From the NCBI GenBank assembly GCA_002841155.1, contig PHEH01000017.1:1-45661 (forward strand): a stretch of DNA of 45,661 nucleotides, in the 5' to 3' direction. This DNA is from Alphaproteobacteria bacterium HGW-Alphaproteobacteria-18 (lineage in GTDB: Bacteria; Pseudomonadota; Alphaproteobacteria; Caulobacterales; Hyphomonadaceae). The notes beneath the pieces are model-generated. The model was not told the origin of the DNA. It saw only the letters and a program-made list of their open reading frames with translations, and made no database searches. The position numbers and the translations under genes were made by a program. Of the stretch, positions 8,308 through 16,447 are shown in pieces. The first letter of the stretch is position 1. The number at the start of each line of letters is the position of its first letter.

Positions 8308-9693
8308 ATGAGCCTCGACCTTCTCCAGCCGGAAACAGCCGCGCCGCTGATCGCCAAGTTCCAGGAGTCAGTCACCCGGCTGATCGACGCGGCGCGTAAT
8401 GAGCTGAGTTCCCCCGACACGCTCTGGCAGGTCGGCGCGATGGTCCTCTGCGCAGGGCTCGGCTACATCATCTCCCGCTTCCCCAAGACCATGCTGATGA
8501 AGGTCGCCGAAAAGCGCGGGCGGATCGATTTTGTCCTGCTGACCTATCATTCGCTCTCGCGCATTGTCTGGCCGGTCTTCACGCTCATCCTGCTGGCGGG
8601 CGCCACCGCCGCCTTCGAGGCCCTCGGCCTTGGCAACAATACGCTGCACATCGCCACCAGCCTTCTCCTGGCCTGGATCATCGTGCGCATCTTCACCGCC
8701 AGCATGCGGCGCGGTTTCTGGTCCAAGGCCATCGCCTATTTCGCCTGGGCGCTCACCGCATTGTATATTGTCGGCTGGCTGCGCCCGGTCACGCGCTGGT
8801 TAAACAGCGTCACCTTTGACTTTGGCGAGAGCGAAGTCTCGATGCTGCGTATCCTGGTCAGCCTGGCGCTGGCGGCGTTCGCCATCTGGCTCGGCCGGGT
8901 GATCGGCAATGTCGCCCAGTCCCAGCTGCGCGGCTCGCCGGACCTCCCGGCGTCAGTCGGCGGCCTCCTCGGGCAGAGCATCAAGATCGGCGTGATGATC
9001 GTCGCGGTGCTGTTTGCGCTGAACTTCCTCGGCGTGAACGTCGCCGCGCTCACCTTCTTCTCCGGCGCGCTCGGTGTCGGCATCGGCTTTGGCCTGCAAT
9101 CGGTCTTTTCGAACTTCATCTCCGGCGTCATCATCCTGATGGAGAAGTCGCTGAAAGTGGGCGACTTCATCGAGCTTCAGTCAGGTCTCTCGGGCGTCGT
9201 AAAGGAGATCAACTTCCGCTCCACCGTCGTGATGACGAACGATAATGTGGACATCATCGTCCCCAACGAAGCCTTCATCAAGGCCCAGCTGATCAACTGG
9301 ACGATGACTGAGGCGCGCCGGCGCATCCATGTGCCGTTCGGCGTGGCCTATGCCACTCCCAAGGAGCTGGTGGAGAAGGCGGGCCTGGAAGCCGCCGCCA
9401 GCGTGCCCTGGACCTTTGACGACCGGGGCGAGCACACCCCGCAGGTCTGGCTGGTCAAGTTCGGCGATTTCCGCCTCGAATTCGAGCTGATCGTCTGGCT
9501 GACCGAAGAAGCCGTCCTGCGCCCGCAAAAGGTGATGGCAGACTATGTCTGGGCGGTCCATTCGGCGCTCGAGAAGCACCAGATCCATATCTCGATGCCC
9601 CAGCACGACCTGCACTTCAAATCCCCCGACACATTCAGCGTGCGGATCGAAACGGCAGAGCCGAAAAAGCAAACATCAGACCCGGAAAGCTAA
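8308..9693 (+). CDS. MscS-family small-conductance mechanosensitive channel
   Basis: The product is 461 aa. Several hydrophobic helices precede the pore-lining TM3 and beta domain. The glycine/alanine-rich pore helix is in ALTFFSGALGVGIGFGLQ, followed by FSNFISGVIILMEKSLKVGD and the cytoplasmic beta domain with VVKEINFRSTVVMTNDN and VPNEAF. It would open on membrane tension during hypo-osmotic shock in the inner membrane. The start at 8308 has GAGGA 11 bases upstream; an ATG at 8284 is an alternative that adds 8 residues. It follows the pentapeptide-repeat membrane protein by 84 bp on the same strand. A functional link is possible but not shown. Confidence 0.92.
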   Translation: MSLDLLQPETAAPLIAKFQESVTRLIDAARNELSSPDTLWQVGAMVLCAGLGYIISRFPKTMLMKVAEKRGRIDFVLLTYHSLSRIVWPVFTLILLAGATAAFEALGLGNNTLHIATSLLLAWIIVRIFTASMRRGFWSKAIAYFAWALTALYIVGWLRPVTRWLNSVTFDFGESEVSMLRILVSLALAAFAIWLGRVIGNVAQSQLRGSPDLPASVGGLLGQSIKIGVMIVAVLFALNFLGVNVAALTFFSGALGVGIGFGLQSVFSNFISGVIILMEKSLKVGDFIELQSGLSGVVKEINFRSTVVMTNDNVDIIVPNEAFIKAQLINWTMTEARRRIHVPFGVAYATPKELVEKAGLEAAASVPWTFDDRGEHTPQVWLVKFGDFRLEFELIVWLTEEAVLRPQKVMADYVWAVHSALEKHQIHISMPQHDLHFKSPDTFSVRIETAEPKKQTSDPES

Positions 9694-9701
9694 GGCCGCC
9701 A

Positions 9702-9724
9702 CCGCCCCTGGGGGGAAGGGGCGG
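9702..9724. terminator. Strong GC hairpin between convergent genes
   Basis: CCGCCCCT (9702-9709) pairs perfectly with AGGGGCGG (9717-9724), and flanking GCCGC/GCGGC can extend the stem. It lies 8 bases after the mscS stop and before the end of the convergent gene. There is no T-run, so it may be a weak or bidirectional terminator or an RNA 3'-end protector. Confidence 0.5.
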
Positions 9725-9754
9725 CAGCGGCGGGACGGCCCGAGGGGTGCGGGC

Positions 9755-10222
9755 CTAGTCCAGGGCTTTGGCAAACTTCCGGGCAAATCGGTCAGAGGCG
9801 CGCCCGGCATCATGCCAGGTGGTCAGGCCGGCATTGCGGATATCGTTTTCATACCAGTCATACTCAAGTTCACCGGCTGGGGCGCCCGAGGCATCAAACG
9901 CGACGGCTTTGAGCTTCATGCCGCCGACGCTGACCGAGCGCATCATGTCTAGCCCCGGCTTGTCGCCAGCCTGTTTGAAGGTAGGCCGCGAAGGGCGCGC
10001 GTCCAGAATGGTCACGTCGATTTTCGCAACATCGACACCGGCCCTGGCAAGCTGGCGCGTCAGGTCGCGCTCGATCCGTCCGGCGAGCACTTCGCCTTCC
10101 TTCATGCCGTAATCATCCTGGAGCTTTTCGGTAAACTCCGGCGAATAGCTGACGGCGATTTCAGTGGCGGCCGCAACCGGCGCAGCAGCCATCAGCAGCA
10201 GGGCGAGGGCAGTGGCTTTCAT
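9755..10222 (-). CDS. Hypothetical secreted protein, 155 aa
   Basis: A typical Sec signal peptide opens the protein (MKATALALLLMAAAPVAAA, cleavage predicted before TEI), so the product should be periplasmic. The start at 10222 has GGAG 8-9 bases upstream; a longer start at 10243 would bury the signal. I do not recognise the mature domain. It contains EGEVLAGRIERDLTRQLARAG, which suggests a helix followed by a beta strand (KIDVTILDARPSR), and a C-terminal half rich in aromatic and charged residues. It converges on mscS and stands alone, with 104 bp between it and the end of the pirin gene upstream. Confidence 0.7.
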   Translation of the reverse strand: MKATALALLLMAAAPVAAATEIAVSYSPEFTEKLQDDYGMKEGEVLAGRIERDLTRQLARAGVDVAKIDVTILDARPSRPTFKQAGDKPGLDMMRSVSVGGMKLKAVAFDASGAPAGELEYDWYENDIRNAGLTTWHDAGRASDRFARKFAKALD

Positions 10223-10326
10223 CTGGAAGCTCCATTCGTTCAAGGTTCAGATTCTGGCGGGAACTCTGATCTGATTTTCATCTTATCAGCTTCCCGCCTT
10301 GCTCCAAAGTCACGAGGGTGTGAGGC

Positions 10327-11022
10327 TCAAACCGTGTCCACCAGCACAAGCTCGGCCGAATCCACGCCCTCGAGGGTGATCGTCTCGCCGCCCGAAATGG
10401 CCGCGCCATCGCGGGTGTTGAGCCGCTGACCGTTCAGCGTCACCTCGCCATCGGCCACCACAAGGTAACCATACCGGCCCTTGGGAATATCATAGCTCAG
10501 CGTTTCGCCGGCCTTCACCGTGGCGCCGAGCACCTTGGCATCCTGATTGATCGGGAGGCTGTCATTCTCCCCGGTGCCCGAAGCAAACACCGCCCACTGA
10601 CCCGACCGGTCGCCCTTGGGAAACTGCCGCGCGCCCCAGCTGGGCGTGCCACCGCGGGTACGCGGAATGATCCACAGCTGGAAGATCTGCGTCAGCTCGT
10701 CCTCAGCGTTCCATTCTGAATGCTGCACGCCGGCGCCGGCGCTCATCACCTGCACATCGCCCGCTTCCGTGCGGCCGTGATTGCCGAGCGAATCCTTGTG
10801 CGTGATCGCGCCCTTGCGGACGTATGTGATAATTTCCATCGACTCATGGCCATGCGGGGGAAAGCCGCGATGGGGCTGGATCTCGTCATCATTCCACACG
10901 CGCAGCGCGCCGTGATTGACCCGCGAAGGGTCATGATAGCCCGAGAAGGAAAAGTGATAATGCGCGTTCAGCCAGTCATTGCGAAACCGGCCAAGCTTCT
11001 CAAAGGGGCGGAGTTCGATCAT
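10327..11022 (-). CDS. Pirin-family protein (YhaK/YhhW type, possible quercetin 2,3-dioxygenase)
   Basis: The product is 231 aa, two cupin domains. The metal-site region HRGFPPHGHESMEI and, further on, SAGAGVQHSEWN supply the His/His/His/Glu ligands typical of the pirin N-terminal cupin. Bacterial members of this size (E. coli YhhW) can show quercetinase activity in vitro, but the cellular role is generally unknown. The start at 11022 has AGGAG 6 bases upstream. Longer in-frame starts (11040, 11109) add non-conserved sequence. It is divergent from the gene at 11147, with a 9-bp inverted repeat between them. Confidence 0.93.
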   Translation of the reverse strand: MIELRPFEKLGRFRNDWLNAHYHFSFSGYHDPSRVNHGALRVWNDDEIQPHRGFPPHGHESMEIITYVRKGAITHKDSLGNHGRTEAGDVQVMSAGAGVQHSEWNAEDELTQIFQLWIIPRTRGGTPSWGARQFPKGDRSGQWAVFASGTGENDSLPINQDAKVLGATVKAGETLSYDIPKGRYGYLVVADGEVTLNGQRLNTRDGAAISGGETITLEGVDSAELVLVDTV

Positions 11023-11106
11023 GGGATGTCTCCTGTCCATGAAGGGTTCTTGTTGACCGGTATATGGGATGGGGCAGGGATAAGGGCAGGCAGGCGCGCG
11101 GGATAG

Positions 11107-11131
11107 CATTCATGCGGAGCGTGCATGAATG
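11107..11131. promoter_or_regulatory. Inverted repeat between divergent pirin and hypothetical genes
   Basis: CATTCATGC (11107-11115) and GCATGAATG (11123-11131) are perfect 9-bp inverted arms around 7 bases. They lie in the 124-bp divergent gap, 85 bp from the pirin start and 16 bp from the start of the rightward gene. This position suits a shared operator. No T-run follows on either strand. Confidence 0.45.
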
Positions 11132-11146
11132 AGGCGGAGAAGGCAG

Positions 11147-11905
11147 ATGTTGGGCGAGGGCGGCTTTGAGGGCGAGATCGTGCTGACCCCGCCGGTCAAC
11201 ACGGGCGCGCCGGAAACGCTCGCGCCGCTGACGGCAAAGTTTGTGCATTATCCCGGCAGCCAACAGCTCATCCTCTGGCTTCCCCAGGATGGATACTCCG
11301 GATACAGCGTCCTGCGCATCCACGGCCCCGGCGGTACACAGATCGAAAATACCCCGCTCACTGAACGCCTCAATGGTCGTGTGCAGATATTGATCGACAC
11401 CTGGCCCTGGCCGCCCGGCCCCTATCATATCGAGATCACCCATAAGGAAGGCTGGCGCCACGAACTGGCCCTCGAAAAACTGGAAGCGGGCATCGCCCCG
11501 CCGCCGCCCGCGCCGCCTGTGATTGAGGAAAGGCCCGGCCCCATCGTCTACCGCGACAGCGCCGGCACTCTTCTTCCCGATCTTGATCTGGAACTGCGCG
11601 AACGTGAATTTGCCCGCCTCGCCGCTCGCTTCGCCCGCCGCCTCGAATTTGAAGGCAATGCCCGCGCGGGCACAATCACCTATATCGAAGGCGATCTCCG
11701 CCTACGCTTCTCTCACGAGATGGGCCGCCACCCCGTCCATTTCAGCATCGACATCCCCCCACCGGAAAAATGGGAAACCGCCACCGGCCGCCCGCTCGCC
11801 GAACGGGATGACATCCTCGAATTCCTCGCCGCCGAAACCCGCCGCCTTCAGGCCTCGCGCTGGAATTTTGTGATCCATGCCGACCGGATTGATTTTGTGG
11901 ATTAG
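11147..11905 (+). CDS. Hypothetical protein, 252 aa
   Basis: I do not recognise the family. The first 110 residues look beta-rich, with short Pro/Gly-rich strands such as [19 protein letters not shown] and [15 protein letters not shown], possibly an immunoglobulin-like or carrier-like fold. A proline-rich linker ([16 protein letters not shown]) joins a second domain with [14 protein letters not shown] and [15 protein letters not shown]. There is no signal peptide or membrane helix. The start at 11147 has GGAGAAGG a few bases upstream; ATG 11129 would add six residues (MRRRRQ). It is divergent from pirin and followed by repeat-containing DNA before recQ. Confidence 0.65.
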   Translation: MLGEGGFEGEIVLTPPVNTGAPETLAPLTAKFVHYPGSQQLILWLPQDGYSGYSVLRIHGPGGTQIENTPLTERLNGRVQILIDTWPWPPGPYHIEITHKEGWRHELALEKLEAGIAPPPPAPPVIEERPGPIVYRDSAGTLLPDLDLELREREFARLAARFARRLEFEGNARAGTITYIEGDLRLRFSHEMGRHPVHFSIDIPPPEKWETATGRPLAERDDILEFLAAETRRLQASRWNFVIHADRIDFVD

Positions 11906-11937
11906 CCTATCGCGTACCTCACCCGCCCCCACCCCAA

Positions 11938-12038
11938 CCCTCCCCCGAGTCCGGGGAGGGAGCAGGTCGCTCTTTGTGACAGAGGAACCTCTCCCCATCC
12001 GCAACAGGCCCCCTCCTCGCTTGCGGGGAGGGATGGGG
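11938..12038. repeat. Two REP-like palindromes upstream of recQ
   Basis: The first hairpin pairs CCCTCCCC (11938-11945) with GGGGAGGG (11953-11960). The second pairs CCCCATCC (11993-12000) with GGATGGGG (12031-12038) and encloses an inner imperfect hairpin (CCCTCC with GGAGGG). GGGGAGGG occurs in both, so they look like copies of one dispersed GC-rich intergenic element. They fill most of the 211-bp gap before recQ. Confidence 0.6.
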
Positions 12039-12116
12039 TGGGGCCTGCAACGGTTGAGGCCAATCCTGCCGCTCACCCCTTGCCCTAACCCCCGCATCTC
12101 CCCAGAACACGCGGGC

Positions 12117-13952
12117 ATGTCCTCGTCCCCAACCCTCACCGAGGCCCGCGCGCTGCTGAAGCGTGTTTACGGCTATGATGCCTTCCGCGGCCTGCAGGAA
12201 AGCGTCATCGCTGACACGCTGGCCGGCCGCGACGGCCTCGCCGTCCTGCCCACCGGCGGCGGCAAGTCGCTCTGCTACCAGATCCCGGCGCTGCTCCGCG
12301 ATGGCATCGGCATCGTCGTCTCGCCGCTGATCGCGCTGATGGCCGATCAGGTGGACGCGCTGAAACTCGCCGGTGTGCGCGCCGAGCGGCTCGACAGCTC
12401 GATGGATTTCAACGCCCGCGCCGCCGCCCTCGACGCGGCCCAGCGCGGCGAGATGGACCTGCTCTATGTCTCGCCCGAAGGCCTCGGCACCGCGCTCGCC
12501 GATCGCCTCGCCCGGATGAAGGTCTCGCTGATTGCGGTGGACGAGGCCCACTGCGTCAGCCAGTGGGGCCATGATTTCCGCCCGGATTACCGCGCCCTTG
12601 GCCGCCTCAAGGGTCTCTTCCCCGGCGTGCCGCGCCTCGCCGTCACGGCCACGGCCGACGCGCGCACCCGCGACGACATCCTTGCCCAGCTCGACCTCAC
12701 AAACCCGGCCGTGCATGTGGCGAGCTTTGACCGGCCAAACCTCATCCTCTCGGCTGAGCCGAAGGAGAGCAACCGCACCGCCCGCGTCGTCCAGCTCGTC
12801 AAGGCGCGGGCAGGGACCAGCGGCATCGTCTACGCCGCCACCCGCAACGCGGTCGAAGACCTCGCCGACGCGCTGGAGAAAGCCGGCGTCCCCTCGCTCG
12901 CCTATCATGCCGGGCTTGATGCCGGCGTGCGCGCCGAGCGCCAGCGCAGGTTCCTGCTGGAAGAGGGCCTCGTGATGTGCGCCACGGTCGCCTTCGGCAT
13001 GGGCGTCGACAAGCCGGACGTGCGCTTTGTCATCCATGCCGACCCGCCCAAGACGCTCGAAGCCTACTGGCAGGAAGTTGGCCGCGGCGGGCGCGATGGG
13101 GAGCCTGCCGAGGGCGTTGCCCTCTTCGGCCCGGCCGACATGAACCGCTCCCTCCAATGGACCTATTCGAGCGACGCGCCCGATGAGGTCAAACGGGTCC
13201 AGCTCACCAAGACCCGGCAACTCTTCGCCTTTCTCAATGGCGATGAATGCCGCCGGGGCGCGGTCCGGCGCTATTTCGGCGAGGAGAAAGTCGACCCCTG
13301 CGGCGTCTGCGATGTCTGCCGCGGCGAAGTGGGCGAGCGTCATGACGCGACCCGCTATGCCCAGATGGCGGTCTCCGCCGTCCTGCGCTGTGGCCAGCGG
13401 ATCGGGCGCGGCCGCCTCGTCCAGCATCTCCTCGGCGAAGCCAAGGATGATTTCGACACCGAACTCTCAACCCTCTCCACCTTCGGCATCGGCAAGGAAC
13501 TGCCCCGTCAGGGCTGGAACCGGGTGTTTGATGCGCTGATGTTCGAGGGCCTGATTGCCGAAGGCGGCGAAGCGATGCGCCCGGTCGTGATCGTGCCGGA
13601 CGCCGACGCGGCCAAGTTGCTGTTCAGAGGGGAACGCACCGTCTCGCTGCGCGAAGACCTTACCGCCACCCGCCGCCGCAGCCGCTCGAAAGGCGCCGCC
13701 CGCGCCGCCGTGCTGGCCGATCTCTCCGCGCGCGATCAGGCGGTGTTCGATGCCCTGCGTCTCTGGCGCACCGGGCTCGCCAAGGAACGGGGCGTGCCGC
13801 CTTATGTCATCTTCCATGACAGAACCCTGGCCGAGATCGCCCGCGAGCGTCCGGAGAGCGCCGAAGCGTTGCGTGAGATCAGCGGTGTCGGGGAGAAGAA
13901 GGCGCAGGCCTATGCGGGCGATGTGGCGCGTGTCATTTCTGGCGCGGCGTGA
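12117..13952 (+). CDS. recQ: ATP-dependent DNA helicase RecQ
   Basis: The product is 611 aa, the usual RecQ length. The superfamily 2 helicase core has Walker A PTGGGKS (45-51) and DEAH (142-145) followed by [14 protein letters not shown]. The second RecA-like domain contains [20 protein letters not shown] zinc-binding RQC region has [13 protein letters not shown] and CGVCDVC. The C-terminal HRDC domain has [16 protein letters not shown] and the helix-hairpin-like [12 protein letters not shown]. It unwinds DNA 3' to 5' in recombination and fork repair. ATG 12117 is chosen because it begins the family-typical N-terminus; sequence upstream in the frame is repeat DNA. No clear Shine-Dalgarno is visible. 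Confidence 0.96.
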   Translation: MSSSPTLTEARALLKRVYGYDAFRGLQESVIADTLAGRDGLAVLPTGGGKSLCYQIPALLRDGIGIVVSPLIALMADQVDALKLAGVRAERLDSSMDFNARAAALDAAQRGEMDLLYVSPEGLGTALADRLARMKVSLIAVDEAHCVSQWGHDFRPDYRALGRLKGLFPGVPRLAVTATADARTRDDILAQLDLTNPAVHVASFDRPNLILSAEPKESNRTARVVQLVKARAGTSGIVYAATRNAVEDLADALEKAGVPSLAYHAGLDAGVRAERQRRFLLEEGLVMCATVAFGMGVDKPDVRFVIHADPPKTLEAYWQEVGRGGRDGEPAEGVALFGPADMNRSLQWTYSSDAPDEVKRVQLTKTRQLFAFLNGDECRRGAVRRYFGEEKVDPCGVCDVCRGEVGERHDATRYAQMAVSAVLRCGQRIGRGRLVQHLLGEAKDDFDTELSTLSTFGIGKELPRQGWNRVFDALMFEGLIAEGGEAMRPVVIVPDADAAKLLFRGERTVSLREDLTATRRRSRSKGAARAAVLADLSARDQAVFDALRLWRTGLAKERGVPPYVIFHDRTLAEIARERPESAEALREISGVGEKKAQAYAGDVARVISGAA

Positions 13953-13960
13953 CCCGGATG

Positions 13961-14030
13961 TGTCCAGAGTTGTCCCAAACTGTCCCAAAGTGTCCCGGTT
14001 TGTCCGGGTTTGTCGCGCCTTGTCCGGCGC
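13961..14030. repeat. Seven tandem 10-bp TGTCC repeats
   Basis: Seven consecutive decamers each begin TGTC: TGTCCAGAGT, TGTCCCAAAC, TGTCCCAAAG, TGTCCCGGTT, TGTCCGGGTT, TGTCGCGCCT and TGTCCGGCGC. The constant part is TGTCC (one copy has TGTCG), and the other five positions vary. The period is close to one helical turn. The array starts 8 bases after the recQ stop and ends 96 bases before the ClpP-like start codon. Confidence 0.9.
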
Positions 14031-14126
14031 CGGGCTGGGGAATAGTGAGCCCCGTGCCTTGACCCGGCGCCCCTGGCACCGCACCTATACGGCCAGAATT
14101 AAAAGAGATTCCTATCCGGAGCCTGC

Positions 14127-14729
14127 ATGAACACCTTCCGCCTTGATGATGAAGACGAAAACGAATCGACCCCGGCCAATGGTCCAAATACCCTTGTAGA
14201 ATCAGCGCTGTTCAAGTCGCGCACGATCCTGCTGACCGGTGGAATTGACTTCAAACAGGCCCGCATGGTCTGCGAACGCCTGCTCGCCCTGTCGGCTGAG
14301 AGCGATGAGCCGATCCTGATGATCCTCTCCTCGCCCGGCGGCCATGTCGAAAGCGGCGACATGATCCATGACATGATCAAATTCGTCACCGCCCCGGTAA
14401 AAGTTCTCGGCTCCGGCTGGGTCGCTTCGGCCGGCGCGCTGATCTATGCGGCGGCCCAGAAGGAAAACCGCTATTCGCTGCCCAACACCCGCTACCTGCT
14501 GCATGAACCCCGCGGCGGCGTCGGCGGACAGGCCACGGATGTCGAGATCCAAGCCCGCGAAATCATCAAGATGCGCGAACGTCTCAACCGTATCTTTGCC
14601 GAAGCCACCGGCAAACCGGTGGAGCAGATCAAGAAGGACACCGAGCGTGACTTCTGGATGAGCGCCCAGGAAGCGGTGGAGTATGGTCTTGTCAGCAAGA
14701 TCATCAACAATCGCCGCGAAATCAGTTGA
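14127..14729 (+). CDS. ClpP-family serine protease (paralogue with atypical N-terminus)
   Basis: The product is 200 aa. The Clp protease fold is clear: LILSSPGG-type oxyanion region (SSPGGHVESGD), nucleophile Ser101 in GWVASAGALIYAAA, His126 in TRYLLHEPRGG and Asp175 in DTERDFWMSAQEA, in the right order and spacing for a complete catalytic triad. The N-terminus (MNTFRLDDEDENE) is acidic and lacks the axial-loop sequence of housekeeping ClpP. The context around Ser (GWVAS rather than GQAAS) also differs. It is therefore probably a second ClpP, perhaps forming mixed rings or serving another partner. The ATG has GGAG 7 bases upstream. No clpX or clpA lies nearby. Confidence 0.88.
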   Translation: MNTFRLDDEDENESTPANGPNTLVESALFKSRTILLTGGIDFKQARMVCERLLALSAESDEPILMILSSPGGHVESGDMIHDMIKFVTAPVKVLGSGWVASAGALIYAAAQKENRYSLPNTRYLLHEPRGGVGGQATDVEIQAREIIKMRERLNRIFAEATGKPVEQIKKDTERDFWMSAQEAVEYGLVSKIINNRREIS

Positions 14730-14778
14730 TCGTAAAGTACGCGGTGTTTGCCGGAAGGTAACACTTGTTCGGGATGAT

Positions 14779-14800
14779 CGGGCATTAACCATGATGCCCG
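14779..14800. promoter_or_regulatory. Hairpin overlapping the ribosome-binding region of the histidine kinase gene
   Basis: CGGGCAT (14779-14785) pairs perfectly with ATGCCCG (14794-14800) around an 8-base loop and ends 7 bases before the start codon. There is no T-run. It could be the 3' end of the clpP-like transcript or a structure limiting translation of the kinase, which has no visible Shine-Dalgarno. Confidence 0.4.
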
Positions 14801-14807
14801 GTCCCCA

Positions 14808-16439
14808 ATGCCCGTACGCCTCCAGGAAATTGCTCTGAATGTCGCCCCAGTGCCGTCGACAACGACCGGTGCTGCGGCCCTTTCCCTGTTCCTCTCTGAT
14901 CCGGCCCTGTTCGCCCTGCCGGTCCGCATCGACACCGGCGACAGCGGTAACCTTAAGATCGCGCATGTGACCCGCGCGCGCCTCACCGAAGCGCTGGCGG
15001 GCCCCAATGGCCGCGACATCTATGCCGCGCGCCCGATCCTCCACCTGGTGACGCCTGCGCCGGTGATCGCCGAGGGCAGCGCCCCCGTCGCCTTGATTGC
15101 CAAACAGGCCGCCGAGCAGGGGACCAGCGCTCTGACCGACGGCGTCATCGTGATGGAAAATGGCGACTATAAAGGCCTCGTCTCTCCCGCCGCGCTGCTC
15201 AAGGCGCTGGCCGAGGAAAACACCGCCCGCGCCCGCAATCAGCAGATAAGTCATCGCCGCATCGAGGATATGAAAACGAAGATGCAGGCCCTTGCCGAGG
15301 GCCGCACGCGCTTCCTGGCGTTCGTCGGGCATGAGATCCGCACGCCCCTGACCGGCATTCTGGGTGTGGCTGACCTGCTCAAGGATCAGGCTGCAACCAG
15401 CGAAGCCAAACGCCTCGCCGAGACCATCTCCACGAGCGGCCAGCATCTTGAGCGCCTCCTCAACGACCTGCTCGATCTTTCCCGGCTTGAAGCAGGCAAG
15501 CTGCCCATCATGATGCAGCCTTTCGAGCTGCGCCAGTTCGCCTCCGAAACCCGCGATCTCTGGCAGCCCAAGCTCGACGCAAAGCGTGTAGGCCTGCGCA
15601 TCGCTATTGCCCGAAATGCCGAAGCGCGGATCGAAAGTGATGCCGGGCGTCTGCGGCAGATTCTTTTCAATCTTGTTTCAAATGCCGTGAAGTTCACCGA
15701 TCGCGGCCATGTCACCGTGCAGATGTCCACCGTGCCAGTAGGCGAGGGGCTCGCGCTGGTGATGACGGTCGCCGATACCGGGCGGGGCATTTCTGATACT
15801 GATAAAGTGCGCCTCTTTGAAGAGTTCGAGCAGGCTGATGATACCACCGCCACCACGCATGGTGGCTCCGGGCTTGGCCTCAGCATTGCGCGCGCCCTGA
15901 CGCGCCGGCTCGGCGGGGATATTGCGCTGGCCGACAATGCCGGCGGCGGCTGCCTCTTCACGGTAACCGTCCCGGTACAGAAGGCTGGTCCGCGCTTGGC
16001 TATCGAAAACCACAGCCCTTCCGGGGCCGGACGGTTTGACCTGGGTGAAATCCTCGTGGCCGAGGATCATGACACGACGGCCTTCGTCATACGGGAGGCG
16101 CTGGTCGCTGCTGGCTGGCGGGTTGAATGCGTGCCCGATGCAACCGTTGCGGCACAGCGCCTGGCAGTTCGGCGCTATCAGGCGATTCTCAGCGATGTGC
16201 ATATGCCTGGCGGTGGCGGGGAGGCCGTGCTGCGCGCTGCCCGCTTTGGCCCAGGCCAGAACAGCTCCATTCCCATCCTTGCCCTGACCGCAGATGCAAC
16301 ACCCGAGCGGCGCGAAGCCTGCGAAAAGCTCGGTTTCTCAGGCCTGATCGAAAAGCCTGTCCGTCCGCGGGTGCTGGTTGCCGCCCTGGCCGACACACTG
16401 CTCAGTGCTTCGCGAGAGAAACAGGCCAGAGCGATTTGA
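14808..16439 (+). CDS. Hybrid sensor histidine kinase / response regulator
   Basis: The product is 543 aa. It has an N-terminal soluble input region (about 1-140) with a CBS-like end (DGVIVMENGDYKGLVSPAALLKAL) and no membrane helix, then a short coiled coil. HisKA follows with phospho-acceptor His175 in GHEIRTPLTG. HATPase has N288/N292 (FNLVSNAVKF), DTGRG and GGSGLGLS. A C-terminal receiver has acceptor Asp463 in AILSDVHMPG and KP at IEKPVRP. It should be a cytoplasmic sensor that autophosphorylates and relays internally. No separate response regulator or phosphotransferase lies next to it, so its output partner is elsewhere. It follows the clpP-like gene by 78 bp on the same strand and converges on the patatin gene with an 8-bp gap. 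Confidence 0.93.
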   Translation: MPVRLQEIALNVAPVPSTTTGAAALSLFLSDPALFALPVRIDTGDSGNLKIAHVTRARLTEALAGPNGRDIYAARPILHLVTPAPVIAEGSAPVALIAKQAAEQGTSALTDGVIVMENGDYKGLVSPAALLKALAEENTARARNQQISHRRIEDMKTKMQALAEGRTRFLAFVGHEIRTPLTGILGVADLLKDQAATSEAKRLAETISTSGQHLERLLNDLLDLSRLEAGKLPIMMQPFELRQFASETRDLWQPKLDAKRVGLRIAIARNAEARIESDAGRLRQILFNLVSNAVKFTDRGHVTVQMSTVPVGEGLALVMTVADTGRGISDTDKVRLFEEFEQADDTTATTHGGSGLGLSIARALTRRLGGDIALADNAGGGCLFTVTVPVQKAGPRLAIENHSPSGAGRFDLGEILVAEDHDTTAFVIREALVAAGWRVECVPDATVAAQRLAVRRYQAILSDVHMPGGGGEAVLRAARFGPGQNSSIPILALTADATPERREACEKLGFSGLIEKPVRPRVLVAALADTLLSASREKQARAI

Positions 16440-16447
16440 CAAACGGC

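Noticed and set aside
11919..13427. 502-codon open frame antisense to recQ
   Set aside because: It mirrors the recQ codons and begins in repeat DNA. No domain is recognisable; long antisense frames are expected in GC-rich genes.
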